DNA of 64,000 nucleotides from an uncultured Prevotellaceae bacterium (GCA_900318795.1 ONLU01000001.1:166852-230851); one strand, 5' to 3'. Counted from the first letter of the stretch, positions 7,912-16,694 are shown. The notes: a model not told the origin generated them from the letters alone. Program-made: numbers and translations.

Positions 7912-9048
7912 ATGATACTCAGGAAGCTGTCTATACTGAACTATAAGAACATTCGTGAGGCACAGTTGGAACTATCGCCTAAGATGAATTGTTTCATCGG
8001 ACCTAACGGGGTAGGGAAGACCAATGTGCTGGATGCGGTGTACTATTTGTCGTTCTGCCGTTCGGCCTCGAACCCCATTGATTCACAGGTGATACGCCAC
8101 GAGGAACCTTTCTGTATGCTGGAGGGACTGTACTCGGAGGATGCAGAACAGTCAGCATGCTCGGAAGTCATCTCCGTCGGTATGAAGCGCGGGCAGAAGA
8201 AGCATTTCAAGCGCAATAAGAAAGAGTATCGCCGGCTGTCAGAACACATTGGACTGATACCGCTTGTGGTTGTGTCACCCTCGGACACATTGCTCATCGA
8301 GGGAGGCAGCGAGGAGCGCAGACGGCTGATGGATGTCGTCATCTCGCAGTACGACCGCTCTTACATAGACCACTTGGTACGCTATAACAATGCGCTGGCC
8401 CAGCGCAACACCCTGCTGAAGATAGACCATGCTGCGGAGGAATCCTCCGCAGAGCCTTACGATCCGGCGCTGATGCAGATTTGGGAGGAGCAGATGGCTG
8501 AGGAGGGTGAACAGCTGTATGAGCGTCGCAAAACATTTGTGGAAGAGTTGACGCCCGTATTCCAGCGCTATTACGAGCAGATTTCGCAACATCGCGAACA
8601 GGTGGGACTACGTTATGTGTCTCATTGCCAGCGCGGTCCGCTGCTGGACGTCATCCAGCGTGACCGCTTTAAAGACAGGGCTGTAGGCTACTCGCTGCAC
8701 GGGGTGCATCGTGACGACCTTGAGTTCTCGCTGGACGGTTACCAGATGAAACGTGAGGGCTCGCAGGGGCAGAACAAGACGTATGTCATTGCCCTGAAAC
8801 TGGCACAGTTTGAGTTCTTGAAACGGACGGCCTCTCAAACCACGCCGCTGCTGTTGCTGGACGACATTTTCGACAAACTGGATGCCAACCGCGTGGAGCA
8901 GATTGTGCGTCTGGTGTCAGGTGACAATTTCGGGCAGATTTTCATTACCGATACCAATCGTGACCATCTTGACCAGATACTGAGTACTTCAGCCCTGGAC
9001 TATAAGATTTTTCACGTTGACTCAGGGGAGATATATTGCAAATCGTAA
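7912..9048 (+). CDS. recF: DNA replication/repair protein RecF
   Basis: SMC-like ATPase that loads RecA at gapped DNA with RecO and RecR. Start set at 7912 because RecF proteins begin almost directly with the beta-strand seen here (MILRKLSILNYKN) and because the promoter -7 box ends at 7903; upstream in-frame ATGs precede the promoter. 378 residues. Walker A GPNGVGKTN near 32-40, ABC signature region EGSQGQNKTYVIALKLAQ, Walker B LLLLDDIFDKLD near the C-terminus. Followed by DUF721, as is common in Bacteroidetes. Confidence 0.96.
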   Translation: MILRKLSILNYKNIREAQLELSPKMNCFIGPNGVGKTNVLDAVYYLSFCRSASNPIDSQVIRHEEPFCMLEGLYSEDAEQSACSEVISVGMKRGQKKHFKRNKKEYRRLSEHIGLIPLVVVSPSDTLLIEGGSEERRRLMDVVISQYDRSYIDHLVRYNNALAQRNTLLKIDHAAEESSAEPYDPALMQIWEEQMAEEGEQLYERRKTFVEELTPVFQRYYEQISQHREQVGLRYVSHCQRGPLLDVIQRDRFKDRAVGYSLHGVHRDDLEFSLDGYQMKREGSQGQNKTYVIALKLAQFEFLKRTASQTTPLLLLDDIFDKLDANRVEQIVRLVSGDNFGQIFITDTNRDHLDQILSTSALDYKIFHVDSGEIYCKS

Positions 9049-9074
9049 ATGGTTCAATCGTAAAGGATAATAAG

Positions 9075-9365
9075 GTGTTCAGACGTGATGTACAACAAGT
9101 GAAGAACCTCATCCTGCAAGTGCTGCGGGAGCAAGGACTGGAGACGCCACTACAACAGAAACGGTTGGTAGAGGCTTGGCCCGAGGTGGCTGGTCCTGTG
9201 ATAGCCCAATACACGCTCAATACCTATATCTACAACCAGACATTGTATGTACGCCTGTCGAATCCTGCCCTGCGTGCAGACCTGAGCATGCAGCGCAGCG
9301 AACTGGTAAAGCGCCTGAACGATTTTGTGGGCGAGCAGGTCATCACCGATGTGCGCTTCGGGTAG
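9075..9365 (+). CDS. DUF721 (DciA-like) domain protein
   Basis: Small protein of the DUF721 family, which includes the helicase-loading factor DciA; a helicase role here is inference. The start is uncertain: GTG at 9075 (FRRDVQQVKNLILQ) matches where relatives begin, while an in-frame TTG at 9036 would overlap the recF end by 13 nt. With the GTG start it is 96 residues. Landmarks are KRLVEAWPEVAG, a Tyr-rich strand (NTYIYNQTLYVRLSNPALR) and LNDFVGEQVITDVRFG. Transcriptionally coupled to recF. Confidence 0.85.
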   Translation: MFRRDVQQVKNLILQVLREQGLETPLQQKRLVEAWPEVAGPVIAQYTLNTYIYNQTLYVRLSNPALRADLSMQRSELVKRLNDFVGEQVITDVRFG

Positions 9366-9404
9366 ACCAGCTCAGGTTAGTTCAAACTGTTTCAACCAGA
9401 TATC

Positions 9405-9926
9405 CTAGAAGATGACGGCATCCATCTTGATGTCATGGGGTGCGCAAGGGACGTTGTCTGCCATTTGCCAAGGGAAACACATTCCAATCTTGTAAGCGTC
9501 AGGGATGAGCGTGAGGAAACGGTCGTAATAACCTTTGCCGCGTCCCAGGCGATGACCCTCTCTGTCGAATGCCATTCCAGGTATGACGGCTATGTCTATC
9601 TGCTTGTAGTCTGTGAAAAGCTGTCCTGTCGGTTCCATGATGTGATAGGCCCCCGGCTGCAGGTCCTGTGGTCCGGTGTAACGACGCAGTTCCATGTCTG
9701 TGTCGCTGACTACGCGGGGCAGCAGAATGGTCTTGCCTTGGCTGAGCAGTTCGTCCAGTAGCGGTTGGGTCTGCACCTCGTCAGGGAGCGCACTATATAA
9801 TAATAAGGTACGTGCATGCGTGTAGTGCGGGTCGCGTCTGAGACGGGCTGTAACGACAACTGATTCGTCAACGGAGTGAAGTTGCTTCCGCTGGCGAATC
9901 AGCTGTCTGAGTTCCTGCTTGGTCAT
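9405..9926 (-). CDS. 5-formyltetrahydrofolate cyclo-ligase
   Basis: ATP-dependent conversion of 5-formyl-THF to 5,10-methenyl-THF in one-carbon metabolism. 173 residues, normal length. N-terminal helix TKQELRQLIRQRK, central PGMAFDREGHRLGRGKGYYDRFL with the glycine-rich phosphate loop, and IGMCFPWQ near the end. The ATG overlaps the stop of the upstream S41 protease by one base (TAATG), so translation is probably coupled. Last gene of the M3 peptidase / dCMP deaminase / S41 protease run. Confidence 0.94.
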   Translation of the reverse strand: MTKQELRQLIRQRKQLHSVDESVVVTARLRRDPHYTHARTLLLYSALPDEVQTQPLLDELLSQGKTILLPRVVSDTDMELRRYTGPQDLQPGAYHIMEPTGQLFTDYKQIDIAVIPGMAFDREGHRLGRGKGYYDRFLTLIPDAYKIGMCFPWQMADNVPCAPHDIKMDAVIF

Positions 9927-11578
9927 TAGGCCACTTTCTTTTGTTGGTCCTCTTGTTGCGGAGCTGTGGGGAATGCATTGTTCTCACGGAACACCTTCAG
10001 CGTTTCCATGATGGCAGGATCGTCCTCGTTCAGGTAGTGCATCCAAGCGTCCTCACTCATCATGTTATAAATGATACGGCTGTTGATATAGCGCTCCAGT
10101 ATCTTGTGCGACTTCTGAATCATCAGGTTGCGGCGCTTCAGCCCATGCTTGTCGGCATAGTCGGCAAAAGCCTCGACGGTATTGATCTTCTTCAGATAGC
10201 GCTCCATATCTTCCAGCGTATTATAGTCCTTCAGTTTCTGTCGGTTGTTGTCTGTGTACTCGAAGGCATACTGGATGATGAGTCCGCTCATGGAAGCCTG
10301 CTTGTAATAAGAGGTGACGTTGGTGGTGTCCTCTGCTATGAAAATGTCGGGAGTGATGCCACCCCCACCATAGACGGGACGTCCCAGGCTGGTCTTGTAG
10401 GCAGGCCCCTCGTGCTTGATGCTGTCCTGCGAGAAGAACTCGCCGTGCTCATAGCGTGTGAGCAGGTCTTCCTCATAGTCCTTGTTGTCTCCTGCCGTAT
10501 AGGGCTTCTGGATGCAACGTCCTGAGGGTGAGTAGTAGCGGGCAATGGTCAGTCGGATCATCGAGTGGTCGTTGAACTCGATGGGCTGCTGTACCAGTCC
10601 CTTGCCGAACGAACGGCGTCCGATGATGGTACCACGGTCATTGTCCTGAATGGCACCAGCCAGAATCTCGGAGGCCGATGCAGAGCCTTCGTCAATCAGG
10701 ACGACCAGCGGTATCTGCTGGTACGAGCCGCGTCCGTCGCTGCGATATTCCTGACGAGGCGACTTGCGCCCTTGTGTATAGACGATGAGCCGGTTCTTGG
10801 GCAGGAACTCGTTGGCAATCTGGACTGCCGACTGCAGGTAGCCGCCTGTATTGCCGCGCAGGTCGATGGTCAGGTTCCGGAAGTTATTCTGTGCCAGACG
10901 TGACAGCGCTATCAGCAACTCGGGGTAGGTGTTCTCACCGAAATTCTTGATGCGGATGTATCCTGTCTCACGGTCGAGCATGTAGGTGGCAGTAACGCTT
11001 CTGGTGGGGATGTCGCCACGGGTGACCACAAACTCACGGATCTTCTTCTCTCCGAAACGCATCACACCCAGCTTGACTTTCGTGTCCTTAGGACCTTTCA
11101 GCCTGTGCATGGCTTCCTCGTTGGTCAGCTTCTTGCCTGTGAAGTTGTCGCCGTCCACCTTGACTATCTTGTCACCGGCAATCAGTCCTGCCCGTTCTGC
11201 AGGTCCGTTGCTGATGACCTGTTGCACATGGAGCGTGTCCTGACGGATGGTGAACTCGATGCCCACACCCGAGAAAGAGCCACGCAAGTCGTCGGTAGCC
11301 GTCTGTACGTCCTTGGCAGAGATGTAGACGCTATGCGGGTCCAGCTCAGACAGAATCTGTGGCATAGCCTTCTCCACAAGGTCGTTGACATCTACAGTGT
11401 CTACATACTGGTCATCTACAATGTGCAGCAGGTTGTTGAGTTTGTTGCTGCCAGAGTTGATGATGCTCAGCCTGTTGCCAGAGAAGTGGTTGGCATAGAA
11501 CGTGCCTATGAGAATGCCCACCACTACGCAGATGGCCATTACAAGAGGCATGAAACGATTATTTTTCTTATTCTTCAT
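9926..11578 (-). CDS. S41 family C-terminal processing peptidase
   Basis: Periplasmic or membrane-tethered Ser/Lys protease of the CtpA/Prc type. 550 residues. N-terminal transmembrane helix (about 9-28, PLVMAICVVVGILIGTFY); PDZ domain (about 95-175, GPAERAGLIAGDKIVKVDG); S41 core with IDLRGNTGGYL, the nucleophile region DEGSASASEILAGA near 296 and the general-base Lys in GRRSFGKGLVQQP near 326; then a helical C-terminal extension. Substrates unknown. It sits between dCMP deaminase (3-nt gap) and the folate cyclo-ligase (1-nt overlap). Confidence 0.95.
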   Translation of the reverse strand: MKNKKNNRFMPLVMAICVVVGILIGTFYANHFSGNRLSIINSGSNKLNNLLHIVDDQYVDTVDVNDLVEKAMPQILSELDPHSVYISAKDVQTATDDLRGSFSGVGIEFTIRQDTLHVQQVISNGPAERAGLIAGDKIVKVDGDNFTGKKLTNEEAMHRLKGPKDTKVKLGVMRFGEKKIREFVVTRGDIPTRSVTATYMLDRETGYIRIKNFGENTYPELLIALSRLAQNNFRNLTIDLRGNTGGYLQSAVQIANEFLPKNRLIVYTQGRKSPRQEYRSDGRGSYQQIPLVVLIDEGSASASEILAGAIQDNDRGTIIGRRSFGKGLVQQPIEFNDHSMIRLTIARYYSPSGRCIQKPYTAGDNKDYEEDLLTRYEHGEFFSQDSIKHEGPAYKTSLGRPVYGGGGITPDIFIAEDTTNVTSYYKQASMSGLIIQYAFEYTDNNRQKLKDYNTLEDMERYLKKINTVEAFADYADKHGLKRRNLMIQKSHKILERYINSRIIYNMMSEDAWMHYLNEDDPAIMETLKVFRENNAFPTAPQQEDQQKKVA

Positions 11579-11581
11579 ATC

Positions 11582-12004
11582 TTAATCTCCCAAATATTCT
11601 ATCTCAATACCAGCGCGTTCCAGCAGTTCTATGCCTTCTGTAAGACGGTATTTCTCGCCGTAGACCACGCGTTTGATGCCCGCCTGGATGATGAGTTTTG
11701 CACACTCGATGCAGGGCGAGGCGGTGATATAGATGGTAGCCCCGTCGCTATTGTTGGACGAGCGTGCCAGTTTGGTGATGGCGTTAGCCTCAGCGTGCAG
11801 CACATAAGGCTTGGTGATGCCATTGTCATCCTCGCACACATTCTCGAATCCGCTGGGCGTCCCATTGTATCCGTCGCTGATGATCATACCCTCTTTGACG
11901 ACTAGTGCGCCTACCTGCCTACGCTGGCAGTAGGAGTTCTGTGCCCAGATGCGAGCCATCTGCAGATACCTCTGGTCAAATTTCTTTTGCTTATCGTTGT
12001 TCAT
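11582..12004 (-). CDS. dCMP (deoxycytidylate) deaminase
   Basis: Zinc enzyme that deaminates dCMP to dUMP, feeding thymidylate synthesis. 140 residues. Zinc ligands are visible in HAEANAI and PCIECAK; substrate-loop residues in NGTPSGFENVCED. The ComEB/dCMP deaminase family is distinguished from tRNA and cytosine deaminases by the NGTPSG segment. It lies 100 bp downstream of the M3 peptidase stop; that spacer is a heptad array. Confidence 0.93.
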   Translation of the reverse strand: MNNDKQKKFDQRYLQMARIWAQNSYCQRRQVGALVVKEGMIISDGYNGTPSGFENVCEDDNGITKPYVLHAEANAITKLARSSNNSDGATIYITASPCIECAKLIIQAGIKRVVYGEKYRLTEGIELLERAGIEIEYLGD

Positions 12005-12023
12005 ACTTCTTTCTTACTTCTTA

Positions 12024-12107
12024 CATCTTCCATCATCCATCTTCCATCATCCATCATCCATCATCCATCATCCATCATCCATCTTCCATCATCCATCATC
12101 CATCTTA
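12024..12107. repeat. Twelve-unit 7-bp tandem array (CATCATC type)
   Basis: Units CATCATC or CATCTTC repeat without interruption from 12024; the last (CATCTTA) contains the M3 peptidase stop codon on the minus strand (12105-12107). It fills nearly the whole spacer to the dCMP deaminase ATG at 12004. Too short a period for CRISPR. Confidence 0.95.
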
Positions 12108-14240
12108 CTTCTTCCCTCTCTTGATTCCGTTTCTCTTGAGCAGTGCATCGATGGTGGGCTCGCTTCCGCGGAAACGCTTGTAGAGCGTCATCGGATGCTC
12201 TGTGCCACCCTTTGACAGGATGTTGTCGCGGAACGACTGAGCGGTCTTGGGGTCGAAGATGCCGTGGCGCTTGAATACGCTGAACGCATCGGCGTCCAGG
12301 ACCTCAGCCCACTTGTAGCTGTAGTATCCTGCCGCATATCCTCCCGCCATGATGTGCGAGAACTGTACGGTCATGCAGGTGTCGGGCAACTGCTCGCCCA
12401 GGATAGCCTTCTTCCAAGCCTGCTTCTCGTAGGGGATGATGTCCTCGTCAAAAGCTTCGCGCTGGGTGTAGTAAGCCATGTCGAGCAGTCCGAACGACAC
12501 TTGTCGCAGGCAGGCTGTGGCAACCATGAAGTTGCGGCTTTTGGTGATGCGCCTGATCAGCTCGTCAGGCAGAGGCTCTCCCGTCTGATAGTGGAAGGCG
12601 AAGGTGCGCAGGAAGTCTTTCTCAATGGCAAAGTTCTCCATGAACTGTGAGGGCAGTTCTACGAAGTCCCACCAGACATTGGTTCCAGAGAGACTCTCAA
12701 AGCGCGTATTGGCAAACATGCCGTGCAGCGAGTGTCCGAACTCGTGCAGGAATGTCTCCACCTCGCTCAGCGTCAGTAGTGCAGGCTTGTCTTCCGTCGG
12801 TTTGGTGAGGTTCATCACCACGCTGACGTGCGGGCGGACGTTCTCGCCCTTGCGGTCGATGAACTGTCCCTGATATTCTGTCATCCATGCACCGCCCTGC
12901 TTGCCCTTGCGGGGGTGGAAGTCGGCATAGAAGACAGCTAGGAAACTGCCGTCCTTGTCGAACACCTCGTAGGCCTTGACGTCCGGGTGGTAGACGGGGA
13001 TGTCCTTGTTCTCCTTGAAAGTGATGCCGTACAGTCTGTTAGCCAGTCCGAAGACACCTTTGATGACATTGGACAACTCAAAGTAGGGGCGCAGCATCTC
13101 TGCGTCCAGATTGTACTTCTTCATCTGCAGCTTGTGGCTGTAGAAGCTGCTGTCCCAGGGATACATCTTACTTTGACCTTTATCCTTTGAACCTTGAACC
13201 TTGAACTTTGAACCTTGAACCTTATCCCTTGCCTGCTCGCGTTCGAAGAGTTTCTTCAGTTCTTCGCGCTCCTTCAGGGCGGTAGGCTTATAGGCATCGA
13301 TGAGATTGTCCAACAGCCTGTATACATTGCGGGCGTTAGACGCCATGCGACGCTTCAGCACGTAGTCGGCATAGGTCTTGTATCCCAGCAGCTGGGCTAT
13401 CTCGCGGCGCAGGTTGATGAGCCGCTTGCAGATGTCCAGGTTGTTCTCGCTGTTATTGTGGGTACAGACGGTATTGCGTGCCATATACATCTGGCGGCGC
13501 AGCTCCCGCTGGGTGGAGTAGGTCATGAAGGGTGAGTAACTGGGCATGTCGAGTGTGAACAGCCATCCTTGCTGTCCGTTGGCTGTAGGCTCCTGCCCTT
13601 TGGCTTCTTTCCATGCCAGGGCTGCAGCCTCGCGGGCCGTCTCAGGCAGTCCGTCCAGCTGTGCCTCGTCGGTGATGTCCAGCGTGAAAGCCTTCTGTTC
13701 CTTCAGCAGGTTCTGCGAGAACTGCAGACCGAGCATCGAGGCTTCCTCTGTCAGCTGGCGCAGGCGCTCTTTGCCTGCTTCGTCGAGCAGGGCTCCCGAG
13801 CGCACAAAGCCCTCGTAGCAGTTGTCGAGCAGCCTTTTCTCCTCGGGTGTCAGCTTGCGATGGTGCAAGTGCACCTGGCGGATGCGCTCGAACAGTCGTG
13901 GATTCAGCCTTACGTCGTTGGCGTGCTGTGTCAGTATGGGCTGCATCTTTTGCGCCAGGGCGTCCATCTCGTCATTGGTCTCTGCCGACAGCAGGTTGAA
14001 GAACACCGTGCTGACTCTTGACAGCAGGTCGTAGTAGCCCTCGTCCTCCTCGGTACAGATGATGGTGTTGTCGAAGGTAGGCTTCTCGGGATTGTTGATG
14101 GTTTTCTCTATCTGCTCGTTGTCACGGCGGATGCCCTCCATGAAGGCCTCCTCGTAGTCTTCCAGGCGGATACGGTCAAAGGGCACCGTGTCGTGTGGGG
14201 TGCCGTAGGGTTCAAAAAAAGGATTGATATGCTCGCTCAT
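12105..14240 (-). CDS. M3 family metallopeptidase (Dcp/oligopeptidase type)
   Basis: Zinc peptidase degrading oligopeptides, of the peptidyl-dipeptidase Dcp group. Start chosen at 14240 (MSEHINPFFEPYGTP), because the frame upstream runs back through the promoter at 14267-14274. 711 residues. The zinc motif HEFGHSLHG lies in VETFLHEFGHSLHGMF, followed by the ELPSQFMENF segment; the C-terminus has GGYAAGYYSYKWAEVLDADAF. Odd: a 63-bp run of nine heptads (13171-13233) is translated in frame as a Lys/Gln/Ser-rich peptide just before MYPWDSSFYSHKL, where relatives have ordinary sequence. First gene of the operon with dCMP deaminase, S41 and cyclo-ligase. Confidence 0.95.
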   Translation of the reverse strand: MSEHINPFFEPYGTPHDTVPFDRIRLEDYEEAFMEGIRRDNEQIEKTINNPEKPTFDNTIICTEEDEGYYDLLSRVSTVFFNLLSAETNDEMDALAQKMQPILTQHANDVRLNPRLFERIRQVHLHHRKLTPEEKRLLDNCYEGFVRSGALLDEAGKERLRQLTEEASMLGLQFSQNLLKEQKAFTLDITDEAQLDGLPETAREAAALAWKEAKGQEPTANGQQGWLFTLDMPSYSPFMTYSTQRELRRQMYMARNTVCTHNNSENNLDICKRLINLRREIAQLLGYKTYADYVLKRRMASNARNVYRLLDNLIDAYKPTALKEREELKKLFEREQARDKVQGSKFKVQGSKDKGQSKMYPWDSSFYSHKLQMKKYNLDAEMLRPYFELSNVIKGVFGLANRLYGITFKENKDIPVYHPDVKAYEVFDKDGSFLAVFYADFHPRKGKQGGAWMTEYQGQFIDRKGENVRPHVSVVMNLTKPTEDKPALLTLSEVETFLHEFGHSLHGMFANTRFESLSGTNVWWDFVELPSQFMENFAIEKDFLRTFAFHYQTGEPLPDELIRRITKSRNFMVATACLRQVSFGLLDMAYYTQREAFDEDIIPYEKQAWKKAILGEQLPDTCMTVQFSHIMAGGYAAGYYSYKWAEVLDADAFSVFKRHGIFDPKTAQSFRDNILSKGGTEHPMTLYKRFRGSEPTIDALLKRNGIKRGKK
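13171..13233. repeat. Nine-unit heptad array inside the M3 peptidase coding sequence
   Basis: CTTTGAC, CTTTATC, CTTTGAA, CCTTGAA, CCTTGAA, CTTTGAA, CCTTGAA, CCTTATC, CCTTGCC on the plus strand. Nine units are 63 bp, exactly 21 codons, so the frame is kept. The same unit (GTTCAAA type) forms the intergenic array at 18801-18849. Confidence 0.9.
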
Positions 14241-14266
14241 ACTAACGTCATTCTCTATTTGGCGTG

Positions 14267-14274
14267 CAAAGTTA
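14267..14274 (-). promoter_or_regulatory. -7 box for the M3 peptidase operon
   Basis: Minus strand TAACTTTG, 26 nt upstream of the ATG at 14240. A TTG lies 16 nt further upstream (14291-14293), somewhat close for a -33 element. Confidence 0.55.
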
Positions 14275-14322
14275 GTCAAAAAAAGCGAGACAAGAGCACG
14301 ATTAAATAGAATTAACTTCTAT

Positions 14323-14874
14323 TTATCGCAGTTTGTAGTCGTGGACATACTCTTTGAGCTGTTCAGCGGCCTCGGCACGGTCAGGCAGATAGCGCAGTAT
14401 GATGGTGACGAGCCGGGTGGAGTCGTCTATCACCTTGGCGTAGTATTCGAAGTCGCCCTCCTGACCCGTATGAATGCTGTAGTCGTCGCCTGCTTCCAGC
14501 AGTTCTGCTCCCATGCCCATGAACTGTTGTCCGGGTGTGCGGAAGATGTCATCGCCTTTGAGCATTTTCTGTTCCATGAACGACAGCGACAGGTCGTCGT
14601 TGAGGAACACCTCCATCTGGTCGTCCTCCATATACTGGTGACGCAGATAGCTGGGGTACTCGATGTCAAGTCCCAGCGTGGGGCTGTGGTACTTCATCTG
14701 TGTCGACTTGGACAGCTCGATGTTCAAGCTGTCGTCTGCCGTGATGACGTTGTTGAACGACTTCAGCTTCTGTTGGTTGCCGCAGGATGCGGTTGACAGC
14801 AGCAAGGTGAAAATGCAAAGGGGTAGGAGAAGCAAACCCTTAATCCTTTGTCTGAGAGGTAGTTGATAGTCCAT
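14323..14874 (-). CDS. Hypothetical lipoprotein
   Basis: 183 residues. Signal peptide with lipobox LLSTASC, Cys near residue 31, so probably attached to the outer membrane. The mature part is acidic, with segments such as LGLDIEYPSYL and FRTPGQQFMGMG. The overall pattern resembles small lipoproteins with a PsbP/DUF-type fold, but I do not recognise the family. Last gene of a minus-strand run, 34 nt after the Crp/Fnr-like regulator. Confidence 0.75.
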   Translation of the reverse strand: MDYQLPLRQRIKGLLLLPLCIFTLLLSTASCGNQQKLKSFNNVITADDSLNIELSKSTQMKYHSPTLGLDIEYPSYLRHQYMEDDQMEVFLNDDLSLSFMEQKMLKGDDIFRTPGQQFMGMGAELLEAGDDYSIHTGQEGDFEYYAKVIDDSTRLVTIILRYLPDRAEAAEQLKEYVHDYKLR

Positions 14875-14908
14875 TTTTTTTCTTAGCTTTTGTTCTTTTT
14901 TTTATCCC

Positions 14909-15571
14909 TTACATGAGCAGTCTCTCCAGGGATGGTATTTCTATGCGTCCGCGATGAAGCGTCAGCAGCCCGTCTGCTTGCATCTCGTTCAGGGCTACGC
15001 TGATGTCCAGACGGCTGTCGTTCAGTTCGTCAGCCAGTTGTTTCATGAGCATGTAGAATGTCTTGGGCCCTGCCGGGTAGAGACACCGTGAGAAGAAAAA
15101 GCGCGTGATGCGCTCCCGCAGGCTTTTGGGTGCTTGCCGCCATTGGCTGCGGTGCAGTCGCTGGCTCTCTGTTGCCAGCAGGTTGAGCATGTTCAGCCGG
15201 AATACCAGCTGCGTTTCCAGCAGCAACATGACCTCCTGCTTGTCCAGGGTGATGAAGTTGCACGTCGACAGTGCCTTGAACGTGGACGTGTAGTGCTGGT
15301 TGTAGCCGAACAGGTGTAGGGGCTGTACGATGTACGGGGCGCTGATTTCCTCGCAGACGCGGCAGGTGTGGCTGTCGTTCCTGCTCTCTATGCCCAGTGT
15401 GCCGCTGGTCAGGAAAATCAGGTGTGTGCAGGGAGTCCCCTCGCTGACCAGTCGCTTGCCTGTATTCAGTTTGTTGAAGCCAAACTTGGTGTGTCCTGCC
15501 ACCTGCATCAGGTCGGCAGAACTCATGCCTTGGAACAAGGTGAACTGTAGCAGTCTATCGTAAATCTCCAT
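14909..15571 (-). CDS. Crp/Fnr family transcriptional regulator
   Basis: 220 residues. Cyclic-nucleotide-binding-like beta-roll (about 20-130, with GKRLVSEGTPCTHLIFLTSGTL), a dimer helix, then a winged-helix Crp-type DNA-binding region (about 150-218, with LADELNDSRLDISVALNEMQADGLLTLHRGRI; the motif is stated here only as a landmark span ending at RGRI). No Fnr-type cysteine cluster is evident at the N-terminus, so the ligand is unknown. Located between ApbE and a lipoprotein gene in the same direction. Confidence 0.88.
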   Translation of the reverse strand: MEIYDRLLQFTLFQGMSSADLMQVAGHTKFGFNKLNTGKRLVSEGTPCTHLIFLTSGTLGIESRNDSHTCRVCEEISAPYIVQPLHLFGYNQHYTSTFKALSTCNFITLDKQEVMLLLETQLVFRLNMLNLLATESQRLHRSQWRQAPKSLRERITRFFFSRCLYPAGPKTFYMLMKQLADELNDSRLDISVALNEMQADGLLTLHRGRIEIPSLERLLM

Positions 15572-15602
15572 GCTCTCTTGTCTTCCTCCTGCTTCCCTCT
15601 CC

Positions 15603-16625
15603 CTACTTCAGGATCTTGTCCTTCAGCGAGGGCGAGAACCATACCCGGTTGTGTCCTTGGTCGTCATAGATGAGGTAGGCCATCAGTTCCGGATGCTTCT
15701 TCAGCACCTCCTTGGCGCCCTCCATGCCCATCACCATGAAGGCGGTGGCATAGGCATCAGCCAGAGTGCACTGGTCGCTCAGCACGGTTGCTGACAGGAT
15801 GTTGTGCTGCACGGGGTGTCCGGTCTTGGGGTCTATGGTGTGGGCATATTTCTTGCCGCCCTTATAGTAGAAGTTACGATAGTTGCCGCTGGTAGCCATA
15901 CACTTGTCTGTGACGTTGAGTACGGTCTGCAGCTCGGTCTTGTCCTCCATGGGGTTGTCTGTAGGCTTGGTGACCCCTATTCGCCAGGGCAGCCGTTTCT
16001 CGCTGATGCCCTTGGTGGCTATCTCGCCGCCTATTTCCACCATGTAGTTCTCGACTCCCTTCTCTTGCAGCAGTTGGGCAACGGCGTCCACACCGTATCC
16101 CTTGGCAATGGCTGAGCAGTCCAGCATCATGCGCGGGTCTTTCTTCTTGATCTTTTTCCCGTCAAAGCTGAGTTTCCGATAGCCAACGAACTGCATGAGC
16201 GAGTCTACAGCGCGCTGGTCGGGTGTCGAGTCGTTCTGGAAACCGAACCCCCAGGCATTGACCAGCGGAGCCACGGTGATGTCGAAGGCTCCCTGTGTGT
16301 CGTCGCTAACCTGCAGGGCGGTCTGTAGCACGTTGATGAACATGTCGTTCAGTTCGGTGGGCTCGTTGCGGTTGACGTGTGAGATGATGCTCTGCTTGTT
16401 GAACATCGACAGGGCAGAGTCTACTTCGTGCATGCGGGCCTCAATCTGGGGCTTCAGGTCCTTGTCGTATTGATATCTGATGGAGTAGGTAGTGCCAAAG
16501 ATGGTTCCCTTGTTATGCTGGTAGGGTGTGTTTTGCTGCTGGCGGATAATCAGGATAGTCCCCACTATCAGCAGGGTAAGGAATGGCAACTGCCATATCA
16601 GTTTCTTCTTTCTTGCTTCATTCAT
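15603..16625 (-). CDS. apbE: FAD:protein FMN transferase (ApbE family)
   Basis: Covalently attaches FMN to Thr residues of exported flavoproteins such as NqrB/C or RnfG subunits; acts in the periplasm. 340 residues. N-terminal membrane anchor (about 9-26, LIWQLPFLTLLIVGTILII). Landmarks are GTTYSIRYQ, VNAWGFGF, LDCSAIAKGYGVDAVAQLL (FAD binding), GGEIATKG, HTIDPKTGHPV and LADAYATAFMVMG (metal-binding region). A 68-nt spacer containing a heptad array separates it from the upstream DUF6048-like gene. Which flavoprotein it serves is not visible here. Confidence 0.94.
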   Translation of the reverse strand: MNEARKKKLIWQLPFLTLLIVGTILIIRQQQNTPYQHNKGTIFGTTYSIRYQYDKDLKPQIEARMHEVDSALSMFNKQSIISHVNRNEPTELNDMFINVLQTALQVSDDTQGAFDITVAPLVNAWGFGFQNDSTPDQRAVDSLMQFVGYRKLSFDGKKIKKKDPRMMLDCSAIAKGYGVDAVAQLLQEKGVENYMVEIGGEIATKGISEKRLPWRIGVTKPTDNPMEDKTELQTVLNVTDKCMATSGNYRNFYYKGGKKYAHTIDPKTGHPVQHNILSATVLSDQCTLADAYATAFMVMGMEGAKEVLKKHPELMAYLIYDDQGHNRVWFSPSLKDKILK

Positions 16626-16645
16626 AGTCTTAAGTTTTTTCTCTT

Positions 16646-16694
16646 ACATCACACATCACACATCATACATCATACATCAGCCATCATACATCAT
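16646..16694. repeat. Seven-unit heptad array (ACATCAT type)
   Basis: ACATCAC, ACATCAC, ACATCAT, ACATCAT, ACATCAG, CCATCAT, ACATCAT. The last base is the first base of the stop codon (TAA as 16694-16696) of the upstream minus-strand gene; the array reaches to within about 20 nt of the apbE ATG. Confidence 0.92.

Noticed and set aside
12024-12107. CRISPR-like repeat array
   Set aside because: The period is 7 bp with no spacers and no cas genes nearby; it is a simple tandem array.
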